64,000 nucleotides of DNA. It comes from Laspinema palackyanum D2c. GTDB taxonomy: Bacteria > Cyanobacteriota > Cyanobacteriia > Cyanobacteriales > Laspinemataceae. The DNA lies in assembly GCF_025370875.1 (NCBI RefSeq), contig NZ_JAMXFD010000003.1, forward strand, positions 224,069-288,068, written 5' to 3'. A program made the position numbers and the translations under genes. Positions 43,520-54,043 of the stretch are shown in pieces. Numbering within the stretch: the first letter of the stretch is position 1; each line of letters begins with the position of its first letter. The notes under the pieces are model-generated. The model was given only the letters and a program-made list of their open reading frames with translations, ran no database searches and had not been told where the DNA came from.

Positions 43520-46500
43520 TTAACTCACCTCTAGGTCACTCACTTGACCTTGGGTTAATAAGAGTGCCGCCGCCTCACCGTTAACGGGTTCAGAAAAAAA
43601 GTAACCCTGACCATATTTACAGCGGAGGATTTGGAGTTCGTGCATGGAATCTAGGGTTTCAATGCCTTCTGCAATCACATCCAGTCCTAGGGTATGCGCC
43701 AGGGTGACAATGGTTCTGACAATTTCTGAATCGTCATTGAGGTGGGACATTTGATGGACAAAAGAGCGGTCTATTTTTAAAACATCCACAGGGAAGCGAT
43801 GGAGATAACTCAAAGAGGAGTAACCTGTGCCAAAATCATCAATGCATAACTGAATATCGAGGGCTTTTAGGCGATCGAGGATGGCGATCGCCCCTTCTGG
43901 GTCTTCCACTAGGGCTGTTTCGGTAATTTCTAATTTCAAATCCCAGCCATCGACCCCGGTTTCCTGGAGAATTTCCTCAACGCGATCGCTCAACTTCTGA
44001 GTCAGTTGCTTCCCAGAAAGATTCACACTCATTTTCAGGGAAGGATAGGTGGGAAATTGCTTTTTCCAGCTTTTTAATTGGTTACAGGATTGAATCAGCG
44101 CCCATTCGCCGATGCGTTCGATCGCGCCGGTTTCCTCGGCCACAGGTATAAATACATTGGGAGAAATCCACCCTTTGCGGGGATGATGCCATCGAATCAA
44201 GGCTTCAAATCCACTAATCTCTCCCGTAGTGAGCCTCACAATGGGCTGATAAAACATCTGAAACTCGCCGCGTTCGATCGCCCAGCGCAGATCGGTTTCC
44301 AACTCCAATCGTAAGATAGCTTCCTCACGCATGGTAGCATCAAATACCACATATCCGCCTTTTTCCCGGGCTTTGGCGCGATACATGGCGATATCCGCAT
44401 CCCGCAAAAAATCAGGCTGACGCCGATCGCCTGCGGTACTATGAACGATGCCAATACTGATTGAGGCAAACACCTCGTAACTTCCGGCATTAAAAGGCTG
44501 ACCCAAGGTTTCGTGGACTTGGTGCGCCACGGCGATCGCATCTTCCACCCGAGGAATATCTTCCAACAATAAAGTAAATTCATCCCCGCCAAACCGGGCG
44601 AGGGTATCGTTAGGACCTAAACATTGTTCCAGTCGTCCGGCGATCGCCATCAACAGGCGATCGCCTACGGAATGACCTAAACTATCATTCACCAATTTGA
44701 AGTCATCCAAATCCATGAACAGGACCGCAAACTCATAATCCGCTTCACTCTGAGCGCGGGAGACGGCTTTGACCAACCGATCCATAAAAAAGCCTCGGTT
44801 CCACAACCCGGTGAGTGCATCGTGAGACGCATTGTATCTCAGTTGCGCCTCTGTCCATTTGCGATCGGTTATATTCACCACGGACCCTTCATAATACATC
44901 AATTGATCCCGAGCATCGCGCACCGCACGAGCATTTTGAGAAATCCAAATCATACTACCATCAGCGCGATAAACCTGGGCTTCAAATCCGGTAACCACAT
45001 CTTGTTGCTGTAACAGGCGAATAAACTCCTCTGGACAGCGGGGATCAACGTAGATTTGATGGGAGCGATCGCACAGCGCCGCCATCAATTCCGGGAGGGA
45101 AGCATACCCATAGAGCGCTGCCAAAGCTGGATTCGCACTCATATACCGTCCATCGGGGGTGGTCTGAAAAATTCCTTCTACGGCATTTTCTACAATACTG
45201 CGATAGTTGGCTTCGGCTTGCTGGAGTGCCTTTAAGGTCTGTAACCGATGTAAGACAGACCCCACTTGAAGCGCCATTGAGGAGATGCGCGGCAGCATTC
45301 GCCGATCCAGTTTCCCTGGGTTTGACTGAAAAAACACCAACACCGCCAGGACCAGGCGATCGGCCAAAATCGGAATTCCCAAGGCACTGGTGAAACCACA
45401 GGCGATCGCCCTGTGAGAGCGAGGAAACCCTGTCTCGGCTTCTGCGGCGAGATCGGCAATCCATTCCAGTTCTCCCGATGCCATGACTCGTCCGGGTAAC
45501 CCCTGATTGAGTTCTAAGCGCAAGCAACTACCAGGGGCGGAGTAAGAGATTCCCGGTGCAGCATAGTACAGTCCAGAACAGTCTAAAGCGGTTCCCTCGG
45601 GGTTGACAACCCAGGCTTCCCCGGCAGAGTATCCTAGGGTTTCTCCCATGCTACATAGTGCGACTTTTAAGGCGGATTCAAAATCTGGCGCTGCACTCAC
45701 CGCCTGAGTCATGTTCTCCCATAGACGAGTGTGGGCTTCGACGCGACTCGGGTCTTCAATCTCGATTCCGGTGGCGATCCAATAGTCTAACCTCGGGCGA
45801 TCGCCTGTGTACACGGACCGAACACACCACTCCACCCAGATTTCTTCTCCCTCCTTTGTGAGGAGACGGGTTTGGATTCGTTGGGGTTGGGTTTCCTGGG
45901 TGAGTTGCTCCAAGGTTTGCGAGACCAAGGGCCGGTCCGATGGGGGGATAAATGTATTAATATAATTCATTCCCAATGCTTCCGCCCGAATATAACCGAC
46001 TCGCGTTAACATGGCTTGGTTCATAAAGAAAACTGTGCCATTGGGTTTGATGGCACAGTTAAAGGCTGGGTTGGTATCGAGTAGACTCATCCATCCGTCT
46101 GGGGCGACTGGCAATGCTTCCTTCTCGGTGATATGGGCTTTGAACTGGGTTTGCATTCTCAGACTCATATAGTGCAGCATCAGGACAGTTCCGGTGGTAT
46201 TTAGGAAGAGCAACAGGGCAATTTGATAGGGGTTCTGGGCCGTCCCCCAGGGGTTAATTGCCACTAGAAAGGAGGATTCAGAAGCCTCTTGAGAAGGGGG
46301 AGAGTGGGAATGGGCAGGAGCCGTTGCAGCAGTCTCTATTAATTCCCCGGGAATTGATGCATAATCTGGCCGCAAAAAGTAAGTTAAAATTTGGAGTATT
46401 TCCCTTAATTTTAAAGGGTTTATGTCGAAAAATACGGGCTTTTTTATTAATGTAAATTCCTTGGGGTAGTCATCCTCTGGAGTGATAGACCCGCCTGTGT

Positions 46501-46747
46501 TTAAGGGCTGTACAGTCGCGCCCCTATTCTGACCCCAGAGAGAATCTGGACGACTCGGAACCCGGGAGAAGCCAAGGGGAGTTGCTGCGATCGCCGCCAC
46601 TGAGACGGTCCCCAACCCTAGGTGGGGTTGCCCTGAACCAGGCCATCCGTCCCCCGGTTGGTCCAGTCCCAGCAAAGCCCCGGCGATCGCCAACCCTCCC
46701 AGAGCCAATCCTGCCCTGCTAATTTTCTGCCCCCTCTGAGTCTTCAT
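43520..46747 (-). CDS. PAS-GAF-PAS-GGDEF-EAL cyclic di-GMP signalling protein
   Basis: A 1075-residue membrane protein. Two hydrophobic helices near residues 10-30 and 180-200 frame a periplasmic segment. A PAS domain (about 220-340), a GAF domain (345-510) and a second PAS (515-640) follow, then a GGDEF domain (about 650-810, RFGGDEFTLLLEDI near 720) and an EAL domain (about 820-1070, GFEALIRWHHP near 848, DDFGTGYSSLSYL). Both catalytic signatures are intact, so it may make and degrade c-di-GMP, with the balance set by the sensors. The ATG at 46747 is chosen over GTG at 46765. With the HD-GYP protein at 7540 it gives two c-di-GMP enzymes in the window. Confidence 0.9.
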   Translation of the reverse strand: MKTQRGQKISRAGLALGGLAIAGALLGLDQPGDGWPGSGQPHLGLGTVSVAAIAATPLGFSRVPSRPDSLWGQNRGATVQPLNTGGSITPEDDYPKEFTLIKKPVFFDINPLKLREILQILTYFLRPDYASIPGELIETAATAPAHSHSPPSQEASESSFLVAINPWGTAQNPYQIALLLFLNTTGTVLMLHYMSLRMQTQFKAHITEKEALPVAPDGWMSLLDTNPAFNCAIKPNGTVFFMNQAMLTRVGYIRAEALGMNYINTFIPPSDRPLVSQTLEQLTQETQPQRIQTRLLTKEGEEIWVEWCVRSVYTGDRPRLDYWIATGIEIEDPSRVEAHTRLWENMTQAVSAAPDFESALKVALCSMGETLGYSAGEAWVVNPEGTALDCSGLYYAAPGISYSAPGSCLRLELNQGLPGRVMASGELEWIADLAAEAETGFPRSHRAIACGFTSALGIPILADRLVLAVLVFFQSNPGKLDRRMLPRISSMALQVGSVLHRLQTLKALQQAEANYRSIVENAVEGIFQTTPDGRYMSANPALAALYGYASLPELMAALCDRSHQIYVDPRCPEEFIRLLQQQDVVTGFEAQVYRADGSMIWISQNARAVRDARDQLMYYEGSVVNITDRKWTEAQLRYNASHDALTGLWNRGFFMDRLVKAVSRAQSEADYEFAVLFMDLDDFKLVNDSLGHSVGDRLLMAIAGRLEQCLGPNDTLARFGGDEFTLLLEDIPRVEDAIAVAHQVHETLGQPFNAGSYEVFASISIGIVHSTAGDRRQPDFLRDADIAMYRAKAREKGGYVVFDATMREEAILRLELETDLRWAIERGEFQMFYQPIVRLTTGEISGFEALIRWHHPRKGWISPNVFIPVAEETGAIERIGEWALIQSCNQLKSWKKQFPTYPSLKMSVNLSGKQLTQKLSDRVEEILQETGVDGWDLKLEITETALVEDPEGAIAILDRLKALDIQLCIDDFGTGYSSLSYLHRFPVDVLKIDRSFVHQMSHLNDDSEIVRTIVTLAHTLGLDVIAEGIETLDSMHELQILRCKYGQGYFFSEPVNGEAAALLLTQGQVSDLEVS

Positions 46748-47157
46748 GTTTACCCCATTCCCCACCCGTCACATTTCTAGTTTAGGACTTGTTTCCGATT
46801 AACCGTTGTTTGCTCCGACACAAAAGTTCCCGAAAATGGGTCTAACTTTTGTTTGAGGTAGTTCTGAGTTATTGTGAATATTTGTAACTCCTTCACTCCT
46901 CCCTGTGGCCAGGGTTTTAATAAAAGATATCAGAATAAGGGCGCACTCTAATTTTTTTTATAAAAACTTAAAAAAAATTAAAACCCCTCAATCTGGATGG
47001 GACAAAGAAAGTCATTTTGTGGACTCTGAACCCCCCTGATTCAAACCTTCACCCAGGGATTAACTCAACTCAGAACATCTTGTCAACCGTAGGTACACGG
47101 AAACAGACGGTTACTGGCTGATTGAAAATGCAGCCTGTTTCCCTCCTCAAATCCAAG
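46748..47157. other. Intergenic region, probably leader and promoter of the GGDEF-EAL gene
   Basis: About 400 bases, AT-rich at 46945-46985 with long A and T runs. No gene or clear promoter could be fixed. Confidence 0.4.
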
Positions 47158-49650
47158 TTAGGGAATGGGTAAGGTAATCATAAATTCCGTTCCCAATCCC
47201 GGATTTGACTTACAGTCAATTTTGCCTCCATGTTTTTCCACGACAATTTGATAGCTAATCGATAAACCCAACCCCGTGCCTTTCCCCGGGTTTTTGGTGG
47301 TAAAAAACGGCTCAAAAATATGTTGTTGGGTATCGGCATTCATTCCTCGCCCATTATCTGAAATACGGATCAACGCGCAGTCCCCTACCCGTTCAGTGTG
47401 AATGCAAATCCTGGGGGTAAAGGTTCCGGGAGCATTCCCCGTCAGGTTCGGAACTCGGGCGCACATTTTGAGCTGTTTGTGCCCCTCTTCCTCTAAAACA
47501 TCGATCGCATTTCCCAGTAAATTCATAAACACCTGATTCAGTTGTCCGGCATAACATTCGATGTTGGGAAGTTCCCCATATTCTTTAATCACCTCAATGC
47601 TGGGCATTCCGGCTTTTGCCTTGAGACGATTTTGTAAAATCAGTAAGGTACTATCAATCCCTTCATGAATATTCACTGACTTTTTCTGAGCTTGATCCAA
47701 ACGGGAAAAGTTCCGCAAAGACAGCACCACTTCCCGGATGCGATCGGCTCCTACCTGCATGGAAGACATCAGTTTAGGAAAATCTTCCATCAAAAAATTG
47801 AGGCCAATTCCTTCGATATGCTCTTGAATTTTCGGGGTAGGTTTTTGATATTCTTTTCCATACAGTTCCACTAGCTCTAAAAGGTCCCGGACATATTGGC
47901 GAGCATGAGCGATATTGCCATAAATAAAGCTTACGGGATTGTTAATTTCGTGAGCCACCCCAGCCACCAATTGGCCGAGACTCGACATTTTTTCGGTTTG
48001 AATCAGTTGAGTTTGAGTTTGTCTTAATTCCTGTAAGGTATGTTTGAGTTCTTCAGCTTTTTGTCGGAAGCGTTCTTCGGAACGGCGCAAGGCATCTTCT
48101 GCTTGTTTGCGTTCGGTAATATTTTGGGTCATAATCATCCCCGCAATGGCTTCTCCCTGTTCGTTTTTCAAGGGTAAGGTATGGGTGAGATAAAGACGGC
48201 TTCCAAAGGGAACTTCAGTCACGCTTTCCTTGCCCGCTAGAGCATCGCGATAGAGGGGTTCGTAGCGGGTCGCAATGTCTGAGGGGAAAGCTTCTGCTAA
48301 AGTTTTGCCTTCGATTAATTCTTTAGATAAGCCAACTTTGGGGAGTTCGGTGCCTTCGGCTAGGGTGTGATGCAGGTCTTGATCAAAGAGACAAACGGTC
48401 CCATTGGGAAAGTTTTTCGCCAGGGTGCGATAGAGGGTTTCACTCCGCCGTAAAGCGACCTCCATTTGTTTGCGATCGCTGATATCAATGCCGATAAAAA
48501 CCGCTTTGGTTCCTTTTTGATATTTCTGAGAAACTACTAAATAGCTGCGGGTTTCGCCCTGGGACTCTAAGGTAATTTCCGTGGATTGGGTGCGTTCAGG
48601 ACGGGCAAAAAAGTCCTGAACCATCTCGGAGAATTTGGGACTGGTTTGTAAGAATCCCACGGGGCGATCGGCAAAGCTATCCGCAGGCATTTGGAAGGCT
48701 GCGGCTAAATGGCGATTCACCCCCAAATAGCGTAAATCCGAACTGACCCAAGAGACTAAACCGGGAACGGCATCCAAGACGGCTTGGAGTTGCTCATTGG
48801 CATTCTGTAGGTCGGATTCGGCTTGTTTGCGTTCACTAATATCTCGGACGAAGGCACAGTGATATTCTTGATCATTAAAGGTTAAATAATTGACCCGGAC
48901 TTCTACGGGAATGGACTGATTTTGTTTAGTGAAGTAATTGGATTCAAAGGTAAAGGTTTGAAACTGTTTAATCGCTCGCCAATGTTCGGTCCAAATCGGG
49001 GGAGAAAAGGCGGGGTCAATTTGAGAAACGGTGAGGGCTCGTAACTCTTCGGGAGTATAGCCGAGTAACTGACAGGCGGCTTCATTAACATAGCTCAAGT
49101 GAGCATCCGGGGTCATCCAGAGGACGGCATCTGCGGCTTTATCCATTGCAAATTGAGTGAGTTGTAAGGCGTCGGCGAGTTGTTTGCGCTCAGTCAGGAG
49201 TTCGGCAGACAACATCAACCCGCCAATTTCGCCATCAGCGGCGATCCAGGGTTGAATCTCCCATTTCACCCATTCGAGTTGGCCATTGGGTTTAATGAGA
49301 CAATCCTCATGGCACAAGGGTTCTCCAGTTTCTATACAATGTTGATAGCGCTGTTGCCAGGATTCGCACAGATGGGGAAAGAGTTCATAATGCGATCGCC
49401 CAATGGCACAGGTGCGATCGCTGGAACTATATTCACGGTCCCACCGTCGCGACCAGGCCAAATAGCGCATCTGGCGATCGACCATTGCCACCGCTGCCGG
49501 AACATATTCCACAAATTGGGATAAGATGCCTTCGCTTTGGGGGAGAGTCGGTGAGTGCTTCAAGGATGGCGATCGGCTGGTTTTGGGATTGCCATTCAGG
49601 GTGGGGTTGGGTTGCACCTTGAGGGAGTGATGAACTGAAATCTGTTGCAT
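47158..49650 (-). CDS. Multi-PAS sensor histidine kinase
   Basis: An 830-residue soluble kinase with four PAS-type sensor domains (roughly residues 60-150, 155-275, 280-400 and 405-525). A HisKA phosphoacceptor helix follows ([20 protein letters not shown], His near 566), then an HATPase domain with N-box [15 protein letters not shown]1 ISDNGRGM and G2 [15 protein letters not shown]. It has no membrane segment. It would autophosphorylate and pass phosphate to an unlinked response regulator, since none is adjacent. The ATG at 49650 is preferred because AGGAGG lies nine bases upstream; a longer frame to 49716 exists. Confidence 0.9.
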   Translation of the reverse strand: MQQISVHHSLKVQPNPTLNGNPKTSRSPSLKHSPTLPQSEGILSQFVEYVPAAVAMVDRQMRYLAWSRRWDREYSSSDRTCAIGRSHYELFPHLCESWQQRYQHCIETGEPLCHEDCLIKPNGQLEWVKWEIQPWIAADGEIGGLMLSAELLTERKQLADALQLTQFAMDKAADAVLWMTPDAHLSYVNEAACQLLGYTPEELRALTVSQIDPAFSPPIWTEHWRAIKQFQTFTFESNYFTKQNQSIPVEVRVNYLTFNDQEYHCAFVRDISERKQAESDLQNANEQLQAVLDAVPGLVSWVSSDLRYLGVNRHLAAAFQMPADSFADRPVGFLQTSPKFSEMVQDFFARPERTQSTEITLESQGETRSYLVVSQKYQKGTKAVFIGIDISDRKQMEVALRRSETLYRTLAKNFPNGTVCLFDQDLHHTLAEGTELPKVGLSKELIEGKTLAEAFPSDIATRYEPLYRDALAGKESVTEVPFGSRLYLTHTLPLKNEQGEAIAGMIMTQNITERKQAEDALRRSEERFRQKAEELKHTLQELRQTQTQLIQTEKMSSLGQLVAGVAHEINNPVSFIYGNIAHARQYVRDLLELVELYGKEYQKPTPKIQEHIEGIGLNFLMEDFPKLMSSMQVGADRIREVVLSLRNFSRLDQAQKKSVNIHEGIDSTLLILQNRLKAKAGMPSIEVIKEYGELPNIECYAGQLNQVFMNLLGNAIDVLEEEGHKQLKMCARVPNLTGNAPGTFTPRICIHTERVGDCALIRISDNGRGMNADTQQHIFEPFFTTKNPGKGTGLGLSISYQIVVEKHGGKIDCKSNPGLGTEFMITLPIP

Positions 49651-50268
49651 GGTGGGAATCCTCCTGGTAGGGAATGCAGATCGGGTTTCCGGAGTTGTGG
49701 AGTGGAGTCCCCTCATGCGATCGCCGAGGTCCGGTTTTTGCCTGGTCTTTTTCCAGTTTCAAAAGTTCCGCACTGCGATCGCACCGAACACCGAGTTGGA
49801 CTAGGGTCCTCGGATCCCACGGATCCGAATGAGAGTGCCGCCTGGAAAGAGTGATGCAAACCCCGACCATTCGCCGAACCCATTCCAAATTGAGAGATAG
49901 ATGCAAGTCGAAAGCATGGCCCTCGAATGTCCAGATCGAGTTCCTCCCTTTTAACCTTCCTGATGAGTCGTTAGTCTATTTTGGTTCAGCGGTAGTTTCT
50001 GGCGGCGTTATTTTTTTGCCATTTTAGCCAAAATCCTTAACAATTTGTAGCATATTTTCACCTAAATTTTAACATTTGTAAAACCTTGACAATTGAGACA
50101 ACCTATGTTCTTATCAGGAATGGTTCAGAATCGCTCCAGTCTATCGGCGATCGCCCCTGTGGTAATGTAGGCAAAATCCCCGGAAAGGGTCTCAATCAAT
50201 CCTTCCCTCTGTTCCTACAAATTGAGCCATTTGCTCACCCAAACTGGGCAACGTATCCACCCACCGCC
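49651..50268. other. Intergenic region, no gene supported
   Basis: About 620 bases. Short frames on both strands (for example 50086-50319 plus) lack ribosome-binding sites and family resemblance. The AT-rich part near 50020-50090 may hold regulatory sites for the histidine kinase gene. Confidence 0.4.
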
Positions 50269-51078
50269 TTACTTTTGAGCATCTGGCGATCGCGCCGGAT
50301 TCAAAGGGGACGACTGTAACGAAGTGCCACAAACCTTGCAAAACAGAGCATCGCGATCGTGACGAGACAACCCACATCCTCCGCAAGGGGTTTCCACCCG
50401 GTTAGCATTTCTCACTAATTCTTTAATTAACGCCCCGAGTTGTCCCGGAATCAGCGCAATTCCCGAAATAATCATCAAAATTGTTAGCAATCGCCCCCCT
50501 TGAGATAAGGGCGTCACATCCCCAAATCCCACGGTTGTCATCGTCACGACACAAAAATAGACCGCATCGATAAAGGTACGAAATGCCTGGGGATTTGTGG
50601 GATGTTCGACTTGATAAATTAACCCGGAGTAAACAAAAACAATGGTAAATAAAGTAAAGATAATCCGGCGAATAATTAATTGGTCTTCCCCCTCGGTACT
50701 GTCAAAAAAAACTTGACTTTCCACAAAGCGCAGCAACCGCAAAATCCTAAACCATCGCAATAGCCGCAAATAGCTAATCCCGAAGTTCCCGATAAATAAG
50801 GGTAGAATAACGATTAAATCTATAAGAGAATAAAGGCTAAAAAAGTAAGTTATTTTATGGGGTGCAGCCCAGAAGCGCAAAACATATTCAATGAAAAATA
50901 CCACTAAAATTAAAGTATTCAGATTATCTAAAATCAAGGCAATCTGAATCGGAATTTTATAGGTTTCAATAACAAATATAGCCGAAGATAATAAAACCAG
51001 ACTGGTCAAAAAGAGGTTAATCCATTTTCCAGCCCGGGTTTGGGTATCGTCTAAATAAAAAGCGAGTTTTTCGGCCAA
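50269..51078 (-). CDS. Voltage-gated-type potassium channel with a C-terminal zinc ribbon
   Basis: A 269-residue, six-helix cation channel. S1-S3 lie in residues 17-105. A short S4 carries regularly spaced arginines (LRLLRWFRILRLLRF, about 105-120). The pore helix and selectivity filter VTMTTVGFGDVTP (about 175-190) have the TVGFGD potassium signature. After S6 there is a four-cysteine zinc ribbon (CGGCGLSRHDRDALFCKVCG, about 233-252). That ribbon is not part of the standard Kv channel and may sense metal or redox state. The start appears to be TTG at 51078; no nearby ATG is in frame. Confidence 0.88.
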   Translation of the reverse strand: MAEKLAFYLDDTQTRAGKWINLFLTSLVLLSSAIFVIETYKIPIQIALILDNLNTLILVVFFIEYVLRFWAAPHKITYFFSLYSLIDLIVILPLFIGNFGISYLRLLRWFRILRLLRFVESQVFFDSTEGEDQLIIRRIIFTLFTIVFVYSGLIYQVEHPTNPQAFRTFIDAVYFCVVTMTTVGFGDVTPLSQGGRLLTILMIISGIALIPGQLGALIKELVRNANRVETPCGGCGLSRHDRDALFCKVCGTSLQSSPLNPARSPDAQK

Positions 51079-51326
51079 GTCTTTAGGGATGAAGTAGTTA
51101 TAAATTCAACCGCGTCAATACTTCCAGTAGGAGGCGGGGGGTTTAATTCCCCGCTTCCTTCCAGAGTCCGGGATGAGAGGGTGACTCCTGGAGGAATTCC
51201 TAGAGTATGGGTCCAGTATGAGAACCAAGGGCCGAAAACCCGGTAAAAGCAACAAGCGACGGGGGTTCAAACGTTGGCGATCTCATAGCTAAAGCAACAC
51301 CCGACGGGGGTTAAAACCTTTTAGCC

Positions 51327-51355
51327 TGTAGAGGCGCTTATAAAAGCGCCTCTAC
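51327..51355. repeat. Perfect hairpin repeat
   Basis: GTAGAGGCGCTT and its complement flank a three-base loop. This is the first unit of a repeat-rich block reaching to about 51620. Confidence 0.8.
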
Positions 51356-51524
51356 GGCGGGGGATAAATCCCCCGCCTAATAGCTAAAGTCGGTTGAAAC
51401 CGACTGAAAACACCACGGGATAAGACTTGCAGTCGGTTGAAACCGACTGAAAACACCACGGGATAAGACTTGCAGTCGGTTTTTAACCGACTTTAGCTAT
51501 TAGGCGGGGGATTTATCCCCCGCC
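51356..51524. repeat. MITE-like block: 40-bp perfect inverted repeats around a 43-bp tandem repeat
   Basis: Arm 51356-51395 is the exact reverse complement of 51485-51524; each arm itself contains a GGCGGGGGAT...ATCCCCCGCC type hairpin. Between and partly within them is a 43-base unit (start AGTCGGTTGAAACCGACTGA) present twice in tandem (51388-51430, 51431-51473) with a third start. Degraded related pieces lie at 51245-51320 and 51525-51625. There is no transposase. Only two full units and no unique spacers exclude a CRISPR array. Confidence 0.85.
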
Positions 51525-51669
51525 GGTTGTTGAGAGTGGTGCAAGATGTCAGATTTAACCGACTTGAGCTATGAGGCCGCCAATCGATTGATCCCCCGCC
51601 GGTTGTTGCAACGGGTGCAAGATCTCAGATTGATCTCAATACTAGACCGATGTCCTAGTTTCTGAGAAC

Positions 51670-51807
51670 TTAACGAGAGCGTTTCTCCTTTTCCTGACGG
51701 CGGCGATCGCGCCATTCTGCTGCGGTGAGATAGATAATTCCTCCCGTTACCAGGACCATCAACCCGAGGGTTCCGGTTGCTAGAACAGTATAGATAGTCG
51801 TGTCCAC
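51670..51807 (-). CDS. 45-residue single-pass membrane protein
   Basis: A short gene with GGAGG four bases before a GTG start at 51807. The product begins MDTTIYTVLATGTLGLM, has one hydrophobic helix (about residues 5-28, ending GGIIYLT) and ends in a strongly basic tail (AEWRDRRRQEKEKRSR). This is the shape of small thylakoid or plasma-membrane subunits. It does not match PetN, PetG, PsbX or other small photosystem proteins I can recall. It lies between the repeat block and the transglutaminase gene, on the same strand as the latter. Its identity is unknown. Confidence 0.6.
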   Translation of the reverse strand: MDTTIYTVLATGTLGLMVLVTGGIIYLTAAEWRDRRRQEKEKRSR

Positions 51808-51911
51808 AAGTCCTCCCCAATCAAAAATCAGTGTTAACAAAGTCCGAGTTTAAGGGACGGCAGTCATCTCGTGGGAAGTCACCTGAACAGAGGGCCGCTG
51901 AGGGGGCTATT

Positions 51912-53606
51912 TTAGTTAGGTGGTGGCAGTTCACCTAAAATCGTGAATCGGACGTGATTGATTGCCAAATCCCCCAGACGGATCTCGCTTTTATGTAAGG
52001 GGACTCCCTTGAGTTTGAGACTTTCAAACCGGATCCCTTTGCCCAATTCCACATGATACCAAGCTAATCCCATAAAAAACCGCATGGGGTTAGGGCCGCT
52101 ATCTTGATTATCATCGGGATTGGATTCCATTGGGATCCAACCCAATCCGGGAATGTAGAACTCCAACCAGACGTGATTGTAGTCCGGTTGCATGGGAACC
52201 CCTTGGCGATCGGGGTGTGGGGGGCATTTGTAACGTCCCACGGTGCGACAGGCAATCCCATTTAACCGCAACAGGGCCAACATTAAACCCACATATTCGC
52301 CACAGGAACCGATACCGCGTTCGAGGACGATATCGGGGGTATCAATGTGGGGTTTGATGCCGTAGTCGAGTTTTTCGTAGACATAATCGCGAATACTTAG
52401 GACTTTTCGCAGGAGATTGGTTTCGGTCCCGATCGCCTCGACTGCTGCCTTGCGAACAATTTCCGTCTCCATTGCCAGATTGTCATTATCGACTAAATAG
52501 CGATCGGCAAATTCTGGCGGCAGTTCGGGCAGATTTTCCACATCCCGAGGGGAAAGACGGTACTTGATACTCCGAACCTCTAACAAAGCTTTCCACCCAA
52601 AGACTCGCGCCTCATGAGGTTTGAGACTGTCGAATTTAAATACAGCAATTCGCTGTCCATCGAGAATTTCTTCTTGAAAAGGCAGTCCGATCGCCTCAAT
52701 TTTCTTCAATTTTTGCCGGGGAGTTTCTGCCGGAAAGGCAATCCGCCATTCCAAACCGGTGAGGTCCAACTCATCCAGGGGAGAGAGTTCCTCAACGTAG
52801 GAAATTTCCATGAGATAGCCGTTGGATAAAGCAAAATACTCATCTTCATGGTAATGAAAATGCAACGGATGAATAAACGTGCGATCGCGAAAGGCCAATT
52901 GGTGCGGATCGGCGGAATTCGGGTCATCCCGAATATAGATTTCTTCCGAAGCATAAGCCACATAGAGAATTTCTTCCCCGGTTTCTGGATGGCGATGAAA
53001 GGCCAAACCGGAGGGATGTTCAAAGGGAGTCAGGACGCTAAAAAGGACAGTACCCGTGGCGCGATCGAGACAGTAAACCGTTTGTTCCTCAGAATCGGAA
53101 ACCCAGAGGTATTCTGCCTGGACCGTTAAACTTTCCACCCCAATTCCTGGGGCGTAAAACCGGGTAATTTCCTCCCCAGTTTTGCGGTTAAAAATCAAAA
53201 TGTAGCCGGTTTTTTGAGAACTGACATAAACTGTAGAACCCCAAACCGCTACCCCATTGGCAGGATAGGGCAAGGTGACGAAATGTTGAGGATTGAGTTC
53301 TTGAATTCCCAAACCGGACCGAGCATTTTCACAAAAATAAACGCTGTTTTCCCGGGTTAGCCAGAGGGTATCTTCCCAGAAGCAAAGGCCCGTGGTATCA
53401 ACAAATTCCGAAGCATGATAGGGATTGAGAATTTTGGTGTTGTCGTTGGTACAGTCAATTTCTAGGAGATAGCCCCGGGCGGAATCAATGGCAATCAGTG
53501 CATCACCGACAAACGCCATAGAGTGCAGCTCATAGACGCCATAAGGTCTAATCGTGCGTAACCAGGGGTCAATTTGATGGGAGAGAACAGGTGAATCAAA
53601 GCTCAT
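51912..53606 (-). CDS. Beta-propeller and transglutaminase-like protein
   Basis: A 564-residue soluble protein. Residues 10-290 form NHL/propeller-like repeats (for example VWGSTVYVSSQKTGYILIFN, VQAEYLWVSDSEEQTVYCLD). The C-terminal half holds a transglutaminase-like domain (about 395-510). The catalytic triad is visible: Cys in GIGSCGEYVGLMLALLRLNG (about 435), His in YNHVWLEFY (about 480) and Asp in ESNPDDN (about 495). Bacterial members act as peptidases or as cross-linking or amidating enzymes. No signal peptide is seen, so it is probably cytosolic. The pairing of an N-terminal propeller with this domain is uncommon. Function unknown. Confidence 0.8.
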   Translation of the reverse strand: MSFDSPVLSHQIDPWLRTIRPYGVYELHSMAFVGDALIAIDSARGYLLEIDCTNDNTKILNPYHASEFVDTTGLCFWEDTLWLTRENSVYFCENARSGLGIQELNPQHFVTLPYPANGVAVWGSTVYVSSQKTGYILIFNRKTGEEITRFYAPGIGVESLTVQAEYLWVSDSEEQTVYCLDRATGTVLFSVLTPFEHPSGLAFHRHPETGEEILYVAYASEEIYIRDDPNSADPHQLAFRDRTFIHPLHFHYHEDEYFALSNGYLMEISYVEELSPLDELDLTGLEWRIAFPAETPRQKLKKIEAIGLPFQEEILDGQRIAVFKFDSLKPHEARVFGWKALLEVRSIKYRLSPRDVENLPELPPEFADRYLVDNDNLAMETEIVRKAAVEAIGTETNLLRKVLSIRDYVYEKLDYGIKPHIDTPDIVLERGIGSCGEYVGLMLALLRLNGIACRTVGRYKCPPHPDRQGVPMQPDYNHVWLEFYIPGLGWIPMESNPDDNQDSGPNPMRFFMGLAWYHVELGKGIRFESLKLKGVPLHKSEIRLGDLAINHVRFTILGELPPPN

Positions 53607-54043
53607 AGAAAACTAATCTAAGGGTGCTAAAAGGGATAGGAGATCAAGGGATAACTACAGGTAGAGTGATGGCAATGGCTTTCTCAAGTCTTCCTTAACT
53701 TGTCTCCCGGAAGAGACAGAAAGTTTGCCCTTGGGCTCAGAGCGGTTATGATGGATTTAAACACTTATCGAAAGGTTTAAACCGGCGATCGGTATGAATC
53801 CGCGATCGCCACCCCATCTAAGAGCAGGGTGATGTCTGTTGAAGGGTGCAGATCCTTGGGAAACCGCAGGAGTGGGGGTTAAAAAACCCCGCGAGCGCTA
53901 CGGTTTGGGGTGCACGGTTGCTAATTTAGCAATTTTAGTGGGATTCAATGTGTTCAGAGAGAGCGGTTCCCTCTGAAGCCGGACTGGTCCATCTCGTTAT
54001 CCTGCCTGCTTTTACTGTCTAAATTCACCACAAGGCCCCTCTT
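53607..54043. other. Intergenic region between divergent genes
   Basis: About 440 bases. A GGGGTT/AACCCC-type hairpin lies at about 53876-53892 next to a REP-like GCGAGCGCTACGG. No gene is supported; promoters for both flanking genes should lie here but are not clear. Confidence 0.4.

Noticed and set aside
50086-50319. 77-codon plus-strand frame upstream of the histidine kinase
   Set aside because: It overlaps the end of the potassium channel gene and has no recognisable domain.
51388-51480. CRISPR array
   Set aside because: The 43-base unit is repeated in direct tandem with no spacers and only two full copies; no cas genes are present.
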